A DNA stretch of 64,000 nucleotides. It comes from Mycoplasma sp. OR1901. Its GTDB lineage: Bacteria; Bacillota_I; Bacilli_A; Mycoplasmatales; Metamycoplasmataceae. The notes below the pieces were generated by a model that ran no database searches, was not told the DNA's origin, and saw only the letters and a list, made by a program, of their open reading frames with translations. The stretch is taken from NCBI RefSeq assembly GCF_013348745.1, contig NZ_CP054666.1:620001-684000 (forward strand), read 5' to 3'. The position numbers were made by a program, and so were the translations under genes. This document shows, in pieces, positions 48,490-57,233 of the stretch (the first letter of the stretch is position 1; the number at the start of each line of letters is the position of its first letter).

Positions 48490-49467
48490 TTAATTATTTT
48501 GCTCTGATAAATATCTAGAAACTTCGGCTGCACAGTCATCAACAACTGCTTCAACTTGATCGAATGAATCGATAACACATCCGGAAGCACGTTCGTGACC
48601 ACCACCATTTCATTTAACAGCAACGTTTCTAACAATAGGTCCATTAGAACGTAATTCTACTCTAATTTTATGATTTTCTTCTTCAGTGAATTGAACTCAA
48701 ATAGGGAATCCTTTAATATTAGCAATAGCGTTTACTTTAACTGATGATTGAGGAGTTTTACCCATTTTTAATGTATCTTCTAATGAGTTTTGAATGTATG
48801 CTACACCATCTCTTGTTTTTAAAGTAGATAATAATCAAGAATTAAATTTTAAATCTTCGAGACTAGTTGTTGCTAAACTTTTATGAATATAATCAGCTTC
48901 TAAACCAGCTTCGTATAATTTTGAAGATAAATATAAAGTTCTTGCTTGTACATTACTAAATAAGAATCTACCTGAATCAGTGTTAATTCCTAGGTATAAA
49001 TAGTTAGCTGCTTTAGGAGTAATTTTTCAACCATTAACAACAGCAATTTCTGTAACCATTTCGTCAGCTGCTGAATATGAACTATCAACTCATCTGATTG
49101 TATTATCACCTAAATCATCTCCGTTTGGGTGATGATCAATTCTAATAATTGTAGGGAATAAATTTTTATCTAAAACTTCTCTAGATTCAATTCTTTCTTT
49201 ACCGTTTGCATCGACTACAACACCTAATGATTTTGATAATATTTCATCACTAGGAACTTCATCCATTGTAAAATCTAAGAAATCAAAAACATTTTTATGA
49301 TCACCAATTGCATAAACTTTTTTGTCCGGAAAATTTGTTTGGATCAATTCTTTTAAACCGAATTGAGAACCTAAACAATCACCATCTGGTCTAATGTGAT
49401 GAAAAATTACTATCGAATCATATTTATAAATCTCTTTAGTTACTAATTCTAAATTTCCAATTTTCAT
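48490..49467 (-). CDS. DHH/DHHA1 phosphoesterase (NrnA-like), copy 2
   Basis: 325 aa. DHH motifs: HHIRPDGDCLGSQ (near 22-34), VVDANGKERI, RIDHHPNGDD with the DHH triad, and the C-terminal DHHA1 signature NGGGHERASG. These enzymes degrade nanoRNA and/or hydrolyse pAp or cyclic dinucleotide products; which applies here is not clear. The start at 49467 shares one base with the stop of the paralogue upstream. Mn2+-dependent ligands look intact. ATG 15 bases upstream (49482) is possible but would overlap. Confidence 0.9.
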
Positions 49468-50432
49468 TATTTTGCCTCTCATTCAACTATTAAATCATTA
49501 AGTTTTGAAATTACTTCTGGTATTTGATCAAAAGTATCAAGTGTTAAACCTGCTGCATTATCATGTCCACCACCATTGTATTCTTTAGCGATCTTATTAA
49601 CAAGCGGTCCGTTTGATCTAAGTCTTCCTCTAACTTTTCCATCTTCTAATTGAACAAATAATGCTCAACAAGAATTATCATCAATGTTAGCTAAATCATT
49701 CACATATTGTGCAGCTTTAAATGAATCTATATTAAATTCTTTTAAGAATTCATCTTTAATTACGTAATATAGAACTCTACCTTCTTTTTTAAACTCTGAT
49801 AAAATACGACCAGAAATTTTAATATCTAAAAGACTTCTTTTTGATAATTCTCTTAAAATCCCTTTTGGATGGAATCCATTTTCCATTAAGAACGCAACTA
49901 ATTCATGCGTTCTTTTTGAAGTATCAGGATATAAGAATCTACCTGAATCTGTATTAATTCCTAAGTAAATATGTGATGAAGCTTTTTGTGTAACTTCTCA
50001 TTTTGCATCATAAGCAATTTGAGCTATCATTTCAGCCGCAGCAACATAATGCTCGTCAATTCATTGATATTCATAATCAATATCTGCACCATTAGGGTGA
50101 TGGTCAATTCTTAATCTTGCAGTTGTTTTTTTGTCATAAAGTAATTCTGCACACTCAATTCTATCACCGCTTGAAGCATCAACAACGATTGATAAAGAGT
50201 CATCAAAATTAATTTGATCAATTGGTGTAAATTTATAATCCATAAATTCAAAAACACCGTAATTATTTCCTACTGTATAAACATTTTTTTCTGGGAAGTT
50301 AGTTTTAATTAACTCCGCTAACCCGTGCTGTGAACCTAAACAGTCACCATCAGGTCTTATATGGTGAAAAATCACTATATTTTGATATTTTTTAATTGCA
50401 TCAATTGCAACTTGTGAATTTCCTATTTTCAT
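49467..50432 (-). CDS. DHH/DHHA1 phosphoesterase (NrnA-like), copy 1
   Basis: 321 aa. Same architecture as the next gene: HHIRPDGDCLGSQ, VVDASSGDRIE, RLRIDHHPNG, and DHHA1 motif NGGGHDNAAG. The two are about half identical by eye, so they arose by tandem duplication. One-base overlap with copy 2 and 8 bases after the lipoprotein gene, so the three are one operon. Likely nanoRNase or pAp phosphatase; division of labour between copies is unknown. Confidence 0.9.
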
Positions 50433-50440
50433 TATTTCTC

Positions 50441-51580
50441 CTAAATATTATTATTAATTTCTTCTAAATATTTATCTATTAATTCTAAATCAAAAACGTT
50501 ATTTAAACATTCGACTAAATAATCTCTAAATTGGTCTAATTTTTCATTTGACGGATCTTCTTTTAGAATATTAAATTTTTCTTTTATTTCTTCTATTTTA
50601 TCACTTTTAAGTTCTTTATAACTAACGATTTTGTTATAAAGAGTTTCTAAAACTTCGAATTTATTATCTAAAAATTGGTAAGCGTATAAATTTGTAAAGT
50701 ATTCATCGCTAATTTCAATCATATGAATTCAATTATTTCTTAGTTTTTGATATTCTTTCGATTCTAAAATTAACTTAAACTCCAGGTTATCATAATATTT
50801 ATATAAAACATTCATATAAATCTTTTCTGAGCGAGAGTAATATTCGTTAATAATTTGATCGAAATAGTCTATAAATTGGATAGATTTATCATAATACGGA
50901 TCATTTTGAGCTAGTTGTTTAAATTGTTTTTGAACTTCATCTATTTTCTCTAAATCAACTAATTCATATCTTTTATATTTATCTTTTTTTCCATTCAATT
51001 CTTTAATTGGTTCAATTAAAGAATTGAATTTATCCTTATCGTTTAGGTTAGAATAAATCATTTTTTCGATATAGTTTAATTTTTGACCATAGTAACTAAG
51101 TTTTAATTCATATAACTGTCTATTAGATTCGTCAAAAAAGTAAGAATCAATACCACCAAATCCATCAATTAAGGCATAAAGTAGTGTCATTTTATCTGAG
51201 CGAATTGATTCTTCAACTTCTTCAGATTTAATTTTATCAATCTCAACAATAACATCATGAATTAACTTAATTTTAGCTTCTTGATTAGGTATATAATGAT
51301 TTCACCCGTTGGTATTAATATCATAACCTTTAATATCTTCATTAATTGTTTTTCACATTAAATCAATATTTTTCTTAATTACAGGTAATAAATATCTATA
51401 ACGTGGATCGTTTTTAGACTCTAATTCTTTATAAGTTTTTTCCAAAGATTTAATATTGTCAGTGAATTTAGCTTCACTAGGAACACCACAAGAAACAACC
51501 GCAATTGGAAGTGCAACAAGTGATGCAGAAAGGCTAATTTTAATTAACGTTTTTTTTAATTTATTTTTAATAAATAACAT
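50441..51580 (-). CDS. Lipoprotein, first gene of DHH operon
   Basis: 379 aa. Lys-rich N-terminus, hydrophobic core and lipobox VVSC (Cys near 31). The body is charged and helical (Y/K/E/L rich) with no enzymatic motif. It is in one operon with two DHH phosphoesterases. Function unknown; surface-exposed. No family recognised. Confidence 0.75.
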
Positions 51581-51632
51581 ATTTATATTTTACTATAATT
51601 GTCGCCATTTATGTGTAATTATAAATAAAAAT

Positions 51633-51688
51633 AAAACACTTATATTTTTTAGATATTGTTAAAATACAATAAAAAATATAAGTGTTTT
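51633..51688. terminator. Long inverted repeat between tRNA-Leu and the lipoprotein gene
   Basis: Perfect 18-base arms (AAAACACTTATATTTTTT / AAAAAATATAAGTGTTTT) around 20 bases. On the minus strand it lies right after the tRNA 3' end and before the lipoprotein gene and can act as tRNA terminator. Confidence 0.7.
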
Positions 51689-51696
51689 AATTGTTT

Positions 51697-51781
51697 TGGT
51701 GCCCAAGACAGGATTTGAACCTGCACGGATTGCTCCACTAGATCCTTAGTCTAGCGTGTCTGCCAATTTCACCACTCGGGC
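51697..51781 (-). tRNA. tRNA-Leu, anticodon AAG by stem-loop reading
   Basis: 85 bases with encoded CCA. Acceptor GCCCGAG pairs with CTTGGGC; TTCAAATC T-loop and G18G19-type D-loop (AATTGGCAG) are present; a long variable arm (TGGAGCAATCCGTG) marks class II. The anticodon stem CTAGA/TCTAG closes loop CTAAGGA, giving AAG at 34-36, which reads CUU. Class II shape plus AAG means leucine. Confidence 0.9.
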
Positions 51782-52177
51782 TTACTTATAATATTCTACA
51801 ATATTTTCAAAAAAATACAAATAAACTATTTGTTTAAATCTATATTTTTCATATATTTTAAATACAAAATAATATTAAAAGTAAAATGAAAAAACCTCTC
51901 AATAATTTAAGAGGTTAACTATTAAAAATTTATAAATAATCTTTAATTTTGCTTAAATACCTTTAAATATTTTTTAAAGGTATTTAAAATTTACAATAAT
52001 CTTGTGTAATTTTGTAAAAGCTTTAGTAACGTTCAAAGAGTTGTGCGCATTCAATAATCTATCAATTATTTTTAAATAATAAGAATGTGTAAAACAAACG
52101 CATAATAATTTAATAACACAATCATTTTTTTATATAATATAGTTATATAAAAAATATTATAATAAGGAGAATTAAAA
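51782..52177. other. Gene-free stretch with hairpins, possible small RNA on the minus strand
   Basis: A 13-base inverted repeat (AAATACCTTTAAA at 51955-51967, TTTAAAGGTATTT at 51973-51985), then on the minus strand a terminator (AACCTCT...AGAGGTT plus T run, 51887-51916). No coding frame over 30 aa. A minus-strand transcript ending at 51887 would contain the hairpin, but no clear promoter is seen. Confidence 0.4.
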
Positions 52178-52342
52178 ATGAAGTGTAAAAAATGCGGAAT
52201 AGATTTTGATTATCATGTATTTGATAGTAACGAACCCGGTGGTAAAACAAGAGAATCTATATATTGTCCAGAATGTGGTGAATATAATGGAGAATCAAGA
52301 ATGACCAACGGATATATAACAACATATGTTATAAAAAAATAG
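52178..52342 (+). CDS. 54-aa zinc-ribbon protein
   Basis: MKCKKCGIDF and YCPECGEYN give four Cys in two CxxC knuckles at residues 3, 6, 30 and 33, so a rubredoxin-like or zinc-ribbon fold. SD AAGGAG 7 bases upstream, promoter-like TATAAT/TATAAT at 52133-52152, and a terminator at 52379-52405. Too short for a family call; may bind DNA, RNA or a protein partner. Confidence 0.7.
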   Translation: MKCKKCGIDFDYHVFDSNEPGGKTRESIYCPECGEYNGESRMTNGYITTYVIKK

Positions 52343-52378
52343 TATATTCTATATACTACATAAATATATCTTAAGTAA

Positions 52379-52405
52379 AAAAACAGAAATTAATCTGTTT
52401 TTTAA
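52379..52405 (+). terminator. Terminator after the zinc-ribbon gene
   Basis: AAACAGA-AATTAA-TCTGTTT plus TTTAA. The rest of 52343-52676 is AT-rich with no gene seen. Confidence 0.75.
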
Positions 52406-52644
52406 TCGTCTCTTTATTATCATTTATTATTTTAATATGCATTTTTTGTTCTATTATTTAAATAAATATTTTATATAAAGTAATTTTTTCAAAAAATTAA
52501 GTACATATCTTCTTGGTGTTTTTATAAATAAACTTTTTTATTAAAATTTTATTTGCTTAAATTTAAGTGTTTTATTCATCTATTAAGGTAATCAGTTTTA
52601 ATAAAAAATGAAAATTTTTTAACCAACAAATTATAACAATTAAA

Positions 52645-52668
52645 AAACGCAAAAATTAATTTTGCGCT
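52645..52668 (-). terminator. Terminator of deoB
   Basis: GCGCAAAATTAATTTTTGCG followed by a T run on the minus strand. Confidence 0.8.
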
Positions 52669-52676
52669 TATTATTA

Positions 52677-53864
52677 TTAAACTAATTGATCAAAAATATC
52701 ATCACCTGTTTCAACTACAATGTCAACACCAAAGTTTTTAGCAACTATATTCCCAAGTGTTCCTAACCCTTGAAAGTTAGGTAAAACTTTTGGTTTTGTA
52801 AACATTTTTGAGAATATTGTAGCAGGTAAAAATTCTCTTGTGTGGTTAAATCCAGGATAAAGTGGATCATTACCATGATCAGATGTTATGATTAATAAAT
52901 CATCTTCACGCATAGCGTTAATTAATTTACCTAATTTAACATCAAGTTTTGCAATATTTTCTGCATATCCATGTACATTACGTCTGTGTCCGTAGTGAGA
53001 ATCAAACTGAACTAAGTTAGTGAAAATAAATTTGTTTTCTGTATCTTTTGAAGCAAGTTCGATAGTAATATCCATACCATCTTCATCACCTTGACTTGCA
53101 TAGTGAGTTGAAATTCCTTGACCAACAAAAATATCATTAATTTTACCAATAGAAATAACTTCAACTCCTTTGTCTTGTAATCTATTTAAAATCATTTCGT
53201 TTGGTTTATTTGCATAATCGTGTCTATTAAATGTTCTTTCAAAACTACCAAATGTACCAACATATGGTCTAGCAATAATACGACCAACATTTCACTCTGG
53301 ACGTGATGAACAAATTTCACGTGCAGCTTTTGCGTATCTGTATAAGTTATCTAAACCTGTTCATTCTTCATGTGCACAAATTTGTAAAACAGAATCGTGA
53401 GATGTATAAACAATTATTGCCCCTCTTTCATGTTCTTCGTGAGCTAATTCATTAATTATTTCTGTTCCTGATGAAGATTTATTACCAACAATAGGTCTTC
53501 CATCAAATGCTTTAGATAATTCATCAATTAATTCTTGTGGGAAACCATTTTCTGCAAAAGTCGGAAATGGTGTTACAGTTTTGATTCCCATCATTTCTCA
53601 GTGACCTGCTAAAGTATCTTTAGCATTTGATACTTCTTGAACTTTAGCCATGTAAGCTAAAGTTTTTGGAACGTGATAATTACCATTTAAGTTTGTAATA
53701 TTTCCGATACCTAATTTTTTTCATGTGTCAATTTTAAATTCTTCTGCCATCGAAGCTGATCTAATTGTATTTGCACCAGCATCTCCGAAGTATTTTTGAT
53801 CCCTATCGGGACCAATTCCAAGACCATCTGTTACAATCATAAATATACGTTTAAATTTTGCCAT
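52677..53864 (-). CDS. deoB: Phosphopentomutase
   Basis: 395 aa, the usual length. It interconverts ribose-1-P (or deoxyribose-1-P) and ribose-5-P, linking nucleoside salvage to pentose and glycolysis. Alkaline-phosphatase-like metal residues are visible: the N-terminal [10 protein letters not shown], the phosphorylated Thr region [20 protein letters not shown] and [15 protein letters not shown]. Single gene with its own terminator; no deoC or pdp next to it. Confidence 0.94.
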
Positions 53865-54179
53865 ATATTAATCTCCTTTATGTATTTTTTAATATATCTT
53901 TAATTTTACTCTTATAATCAAAAAAATATATTTTATTTTGATTTAATCAATTTTATTTTGTTAATAATAGAGATTATTATCAAAATATATATCCAACAAA
54001 ATGATACTTTAGTTAAATAGAGTATCATTTTGTAGGATAAGTGTTAATCATCAATAAAATTGATTAAACAAAATGTAAATTTGTTTTAAATTTTGCAAAA
54101 TTATTGTCTAAATTATCGAATTTGATAAAAAAATTATTTATTATTATAAAATTTATATATTAATAAAAAGGTGGTTAAA
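53865..54179. other. Divergent intergenic region with 13-bp inverted repeat
   Basis: Between divergent deoB and the AlbA-like gene. ACAAAATGATACT (53996-54008) and AGTATCATTTTGT (54021-54033) form a perfect repeat with a 12-base spacer and no T run. It could be an operator for either gene or a transcription barrier. A TATAAT-like box and SD AGGTGG precede 54180. Confidence 0.45.
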
Positions 54180-55607
54180 ATGGATTTATTGAAATATGTT
54201 GGTGAAACTAGTTTTTATGAAAAAAAAGTAAAATTAGAAACTAACAAACCTAAAAGTTGATTAAAGAGTGTTTCTGCATTTGCCAATAGCAATGGTGGTA
54301 AATTGTTTTTTGGTATCGATGATAACGACAATCTTATCGGACTTAAAAACGCAAAAGAAGATTCAGAATATATTAGCAATGCTATAAAAGCCAAATTAGA
54401 TCCAATTCCAGAAGTTGATTTAAAAATAGAAAAGGTCGATGAAAAGGATTTTATAATGTTAGACGTTAAAAAAGGTATTCAAACACCATATTACTATATA
54501 AACGATGGTACTAGATTGGCTTATCTTAGAATCGGAAATGAAAGTGTCCTTGCAAATGGTAATCAATTAAACGATTTGATTTTAAAAGGTCATAACAAAT
54601 CTTTTGATAGTTTAGTAACTAATATTAAAGTTGATAAAGCTTCTTTTACGAAATTTAAATCTATGTATTATTTCAAAACACATAAAGATTTAGATGAAAA
54701 CTTTTTAGTTTCATTTAATTTATCTTCAGATGATGGTTATTTAACTAATGCAGGTGCATTATTTGCTGATGAACCACTTGTTTATCAATCAAGAATATTC
54801 GCAACAAGATGAAACGGATTAGATAAAACAAACGGAAAATTCGAAGCTTTTGATGACAAAGAATTTAGCGGAAGTTTATTGAGTTTATTGCAAAATGGTG
54901 AAGAATTTATCATGATGAATTCTAAAAAAATGTGAAGAAAAGGTCCAAAAAATAGGATCGAATATCCTGATTACCCAGAAATTCCAGTCAGGGAAGCACT
55001 TGTAAACGCTTTGATACATAGAAATTATAATGAAATAGGATCTGAAATTCATATCGATATGTTCGATGATAGATTAGAAATTTACTCACCAGGTGGGATG
55101 CCGGACGGATCATTTATCCAAAATCAAAACCCCAAAGAAGTTCCATCTAAAAGAAGAAATCCATTTATTGCAGATATATTTGGCAGAATGAACTTAATGG
55201 AAAGAAGCGGGAGTGGATTAAGAAAAATTATAGACAATTATAAAATTCATGAAAATTATTCAGAACAATTTATGCCTGTATTTAAATCAACCAATAGCTC
55301 ATTCTATATCATCTTAAAAAACTTAAATTATAATAATAAATTAATAAAGAACGATTTTAAGGAATCTAAAAATATTTCTAAAGAAAATGACATATTATTT
55401 ACTCTTAGCGACGAAAGAAAAAATAAAATTATTCTTTTTGCGAAGGAAAATAAATATTTTACAAGAAAAGATATTGATAATTTACTAAATTTAAAATATT
55501 CACAAACAAGATCTTTATTATCTGATTTAGTTTCTAACAATATTTTAGAACCAAAGGGTGATAACAAAAACAGAACATATACACTTAAAAATATAAAAAT
55601 AAAATAA
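54180..55607 (+). CDS. AlbA-2/Schlafen-like and HATPase-type putative transcriptional regulator
   Basis: 475 aa. The N-terminal about 120 residues match the AlbA_2 (Schlafen-like) domain: SVSAFANSNGGKLFFGIDD, GIQTPYYYINDGTRLAYLRIGNES. Residues about 260-360 match the HATPase_c_4 domain: PVREALVNALIHRNYNEIG, MFDDRLEIYSPGGMPDG, FGRMNLMERSGSGL. The C-terminal about 70 residues form a wHTH-like segment (KYFTRKDIDNLLNLKYSQTRSLLSDLVSNNILEPKG). Such ATP-binding/HTH proteins are often regulators or defence components; the catalytic role is uncertain. The 11-bp tandem repeat begins 58 bases after its stop. Confidence 0.82.
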
Positions 55608-55664
55608 TTTATTTTTATATTTTTTTACTTTCACAATTAATAGTTAAAAATTTAAGTTATAGAA

Positions 55665-55950
55665 ATAAACCGGCGATAAACCGGCGATAAACCGGCGATA
55701 AACCGGCGATAAACCGGCGATAAACCGGCGATAAACCGGCGATAAACCGGCGATAAACCGGCGATAAACCGGCGATAAACCGGCGATAAACCGGCGATAA
55801 ACCGGCGATAAACCGGCGATAAACCGGCGATAAACCGGCGATAAACCGGCGATAAACCGGCGATAAACCGGCGATAAACCGGCGATAAACCGGCGATAAA
55901 CCGGCGATAAACCGGCGATAAACCGGCGATAAACCGGCGATAAACCGGCA
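55665..55950. repeat. 26-copy 11-bp tandem repeat (ATAAACCGGCG)
   Basis: 286 bp of perfect repeats, 26 units by count, with only the last unit altered (ccggca). The unit is 6/11 G+C in a genome of about 28%. No stop arises in two of the minus-strand frames (IAGLSPVYRRF repeats), but that is a by-product of the repeat. No terminal hairpin or transposase features. Array lengths like this are typically unstable, so copy number may vary between isolates. Confidence 0.95.
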
Positions 55951-56015
55951 ATAAATTTCAATAACACACCCATGCTTTCTTGTTAATGTATGATGTCAAA
56001 AGTTAAAAAAGAATA

Positions 56016-56125
56016 TAAAAAAACCAACCGATAAGTCGCATACCCGACAGTTGGCTAGTAAATATGACCAATTATTTTAATGTGCCCGGCTCAGGAGAAT
56101 GGTATGTTCTAATCACAATATTATT
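56016..56125 (-). ncRNA. Candidate small RNA with terminator (minus strand)
   Basis: On the minus strand an extended -10 (TGCTAAAAT, about 56130) precedes a conspicuous GC-rich stretch (TCTCCTGAGCCGGGCAC) and then a nested hairpin, CCAAC-T-GTCG-GGTATG-CGAC-TTATCG-GTTGG, followed by TTTTTTTAT. This is a good intrinsic terminator; the transcript would be about 100 nt. No coding potential; no known RNA family recognised. Confidence 0.45.
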
Positions 56126-56283
56126 TTAGCATTTTTATAAACAATACCTAAGTGTATAGCAAATACGGATTTTATAATTTGCATTTTAGGCAAAATCAAT
56201 TTCAATAACCCGAATGGAATATACATATTACTTTTATGTTTTAAAAAACTGTTAAATACCCATTAAACTTCATTTATTTAATC

Positions 56284-56348
56284 TCTAATCAAAAGTTTGA
56301 ACCATTATGAAATATTTTGTGCATCCTTGTTTCAAACTTTTGATTAGA
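56284..56348. repeat. 18-bp perfect inverted repeat with 29-bp spacer
   Basis: TCTAATCAAAAGTTTGAA (56284-56301) and its exact complement (56331-56348) flank 29 bases (56302-56330). No T run on either strand, so not a terminator. It may be an operator, a recombination or attachment site, or the scar of an inserted element. Confidence 0.85.
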
Positions 56349-56448
56349 AAGCAAATTTTTAAGATTTATTCTTTTTAATAGTTATATTTGATTTTTATAA
56401 ACCAAATAGGATAAAAAATAACTCGGATACAAATTAAATAATTTTGGT

Positions 56449-56601
56449 TTCATAACATAGCCAATAAGTATTATGATATATGCATTAATATATACAGATT
56501 ATAAATTGAAGTTGCTATGGTCGATTCCTAAAACAGAATATAATGAGTGGATAATACAAGAATAATATGTTTTTCACGGATACCTAATAGTTAGGTTATT
56601 C
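56449..56601 (+). ncRNA. Candidate structured RNA, copy A
   Basis: Plus strand; shares with copy B (58543-58711) a 5' block TTCATAACATA-CC...AAGTATTAT-ATAT (probably promoter) and a 3' block GAATATA..GTGAGT.G..TA.ACAAGAA.AA.AT.TTTTTC, with a final small hairpin (TACCTAA-TAG-TTAGGTT). The middle is more diverged. The shared ends, diverged middle and terminal hairpin suggest an RNA gene family, not a protein gene. Not matched to a known family. Confidence 0.5.
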
Positions 56602-56773
56602 ATAAGTATTAGTATCATTTTATACAATATGATTTTGTATTTAGGTCTAATAATTATCATTGATTTAATAATAACATTACACAAATAGAACTAATAAAGA
56701 CAATTATGCAAATTTGTTTTACACTTCACATTTTTTATAAAAAAATTAATAAAAAATAAAAATAAATTGTGTG

Positions 56774-57187
56774 AGGTACAAAACAATTTTGCACCTCACA
56801 GGCCTTAACGCCATGAAATTTTTTATTTTTTTCTTAAAATAATTACTAAAATCTTCAAATTTAAAATTTATATCAAATCTAAAAAAGTATTTACATGGTT
56901 TTCTTTTCAATCTTCGTTGATCTGTAAACTAGAAATCATAGCTACCATAATATTTGCATTTTTTAAATTCTTTCGAAATTGATAAAACATTTATTTTCAA
57001 TTTTCTAGCAACGCTTCTTAAAGAATAGTCGTTTTCAATACTTTTTTGTATAAAGAATCTTTCTTCTTTACTAATTTGATTGTATTTTTCGTATAATCCA
57101 TATGGTTTATCGGTCGTAGTATAGCCATTTTTTATTGAAAAATTCAAGTGCCCCGCAATTGAATTTTATATCAATTGTGTTGCACCT
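56774..57187 (-). mobile_element. Internally deleted IS30-type element
   Basis: Imperfect terminal inverted repeats: AGGTACAAAACAATT at the left (56774-56788) and, read inward from the right on the minus strand, AGGTGCAACACAATT (57173-57187). The left end also forms a terminator-like hairpin (GTGAGGTGCAAAA/TTTTGTACCTCAC). The only coding remnant is the HTH peptide at 56929-57147. No complete transposase, so it could move only with help. Confidence 0.6.
56929..57147 (-). pseudogene. N-terminal HTH fragment of IS30-type transposase
   Basis: 72 aa: KYNQISKEERFFIQKSIENDYSLRSVARKLKINVLSISKEFKK has the IS30 N-terminal pattern (LTxEERxxIxxxLxxGxSxRxIAxxLxRxxSTISRE). The DDE catalytic domain is absent; the frame stops after SYDF. 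Start is 26 bases inside the right terminal repeat. Could act as a DNA-binding remnant, but decay is likelier. Confidence 0.65.
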
Positions 57188-57233
57188 GAATTTACAATTT
57201 AGCTTATTATATTTATAATAATTTGTAATTTTA

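Noticed and set aside
55665-55950. CRISPR array
   Set aside because: Units are directly abutting 11-mers with no spacers, and no cas gene is in the window.
55644-55973. Long minus-strand frames (about 100 aa each) made of repeats RFIAGLSPVYR
   Set aside because: They arise only because the 11-bp unit lacks stops in those frames; two frames encode the same peptide series, there is no SD or conserved protein, and no upstream promoter is evident.
56016-56125. SRP RNA, RNase P RNA or tmRNA
   Set aside because: None of the diagnostic sequences (GGAAGGAAGC-type SRP loop, GAGGAAAGTCC of RNase P, tmRNA tRNA-like ends) is present.
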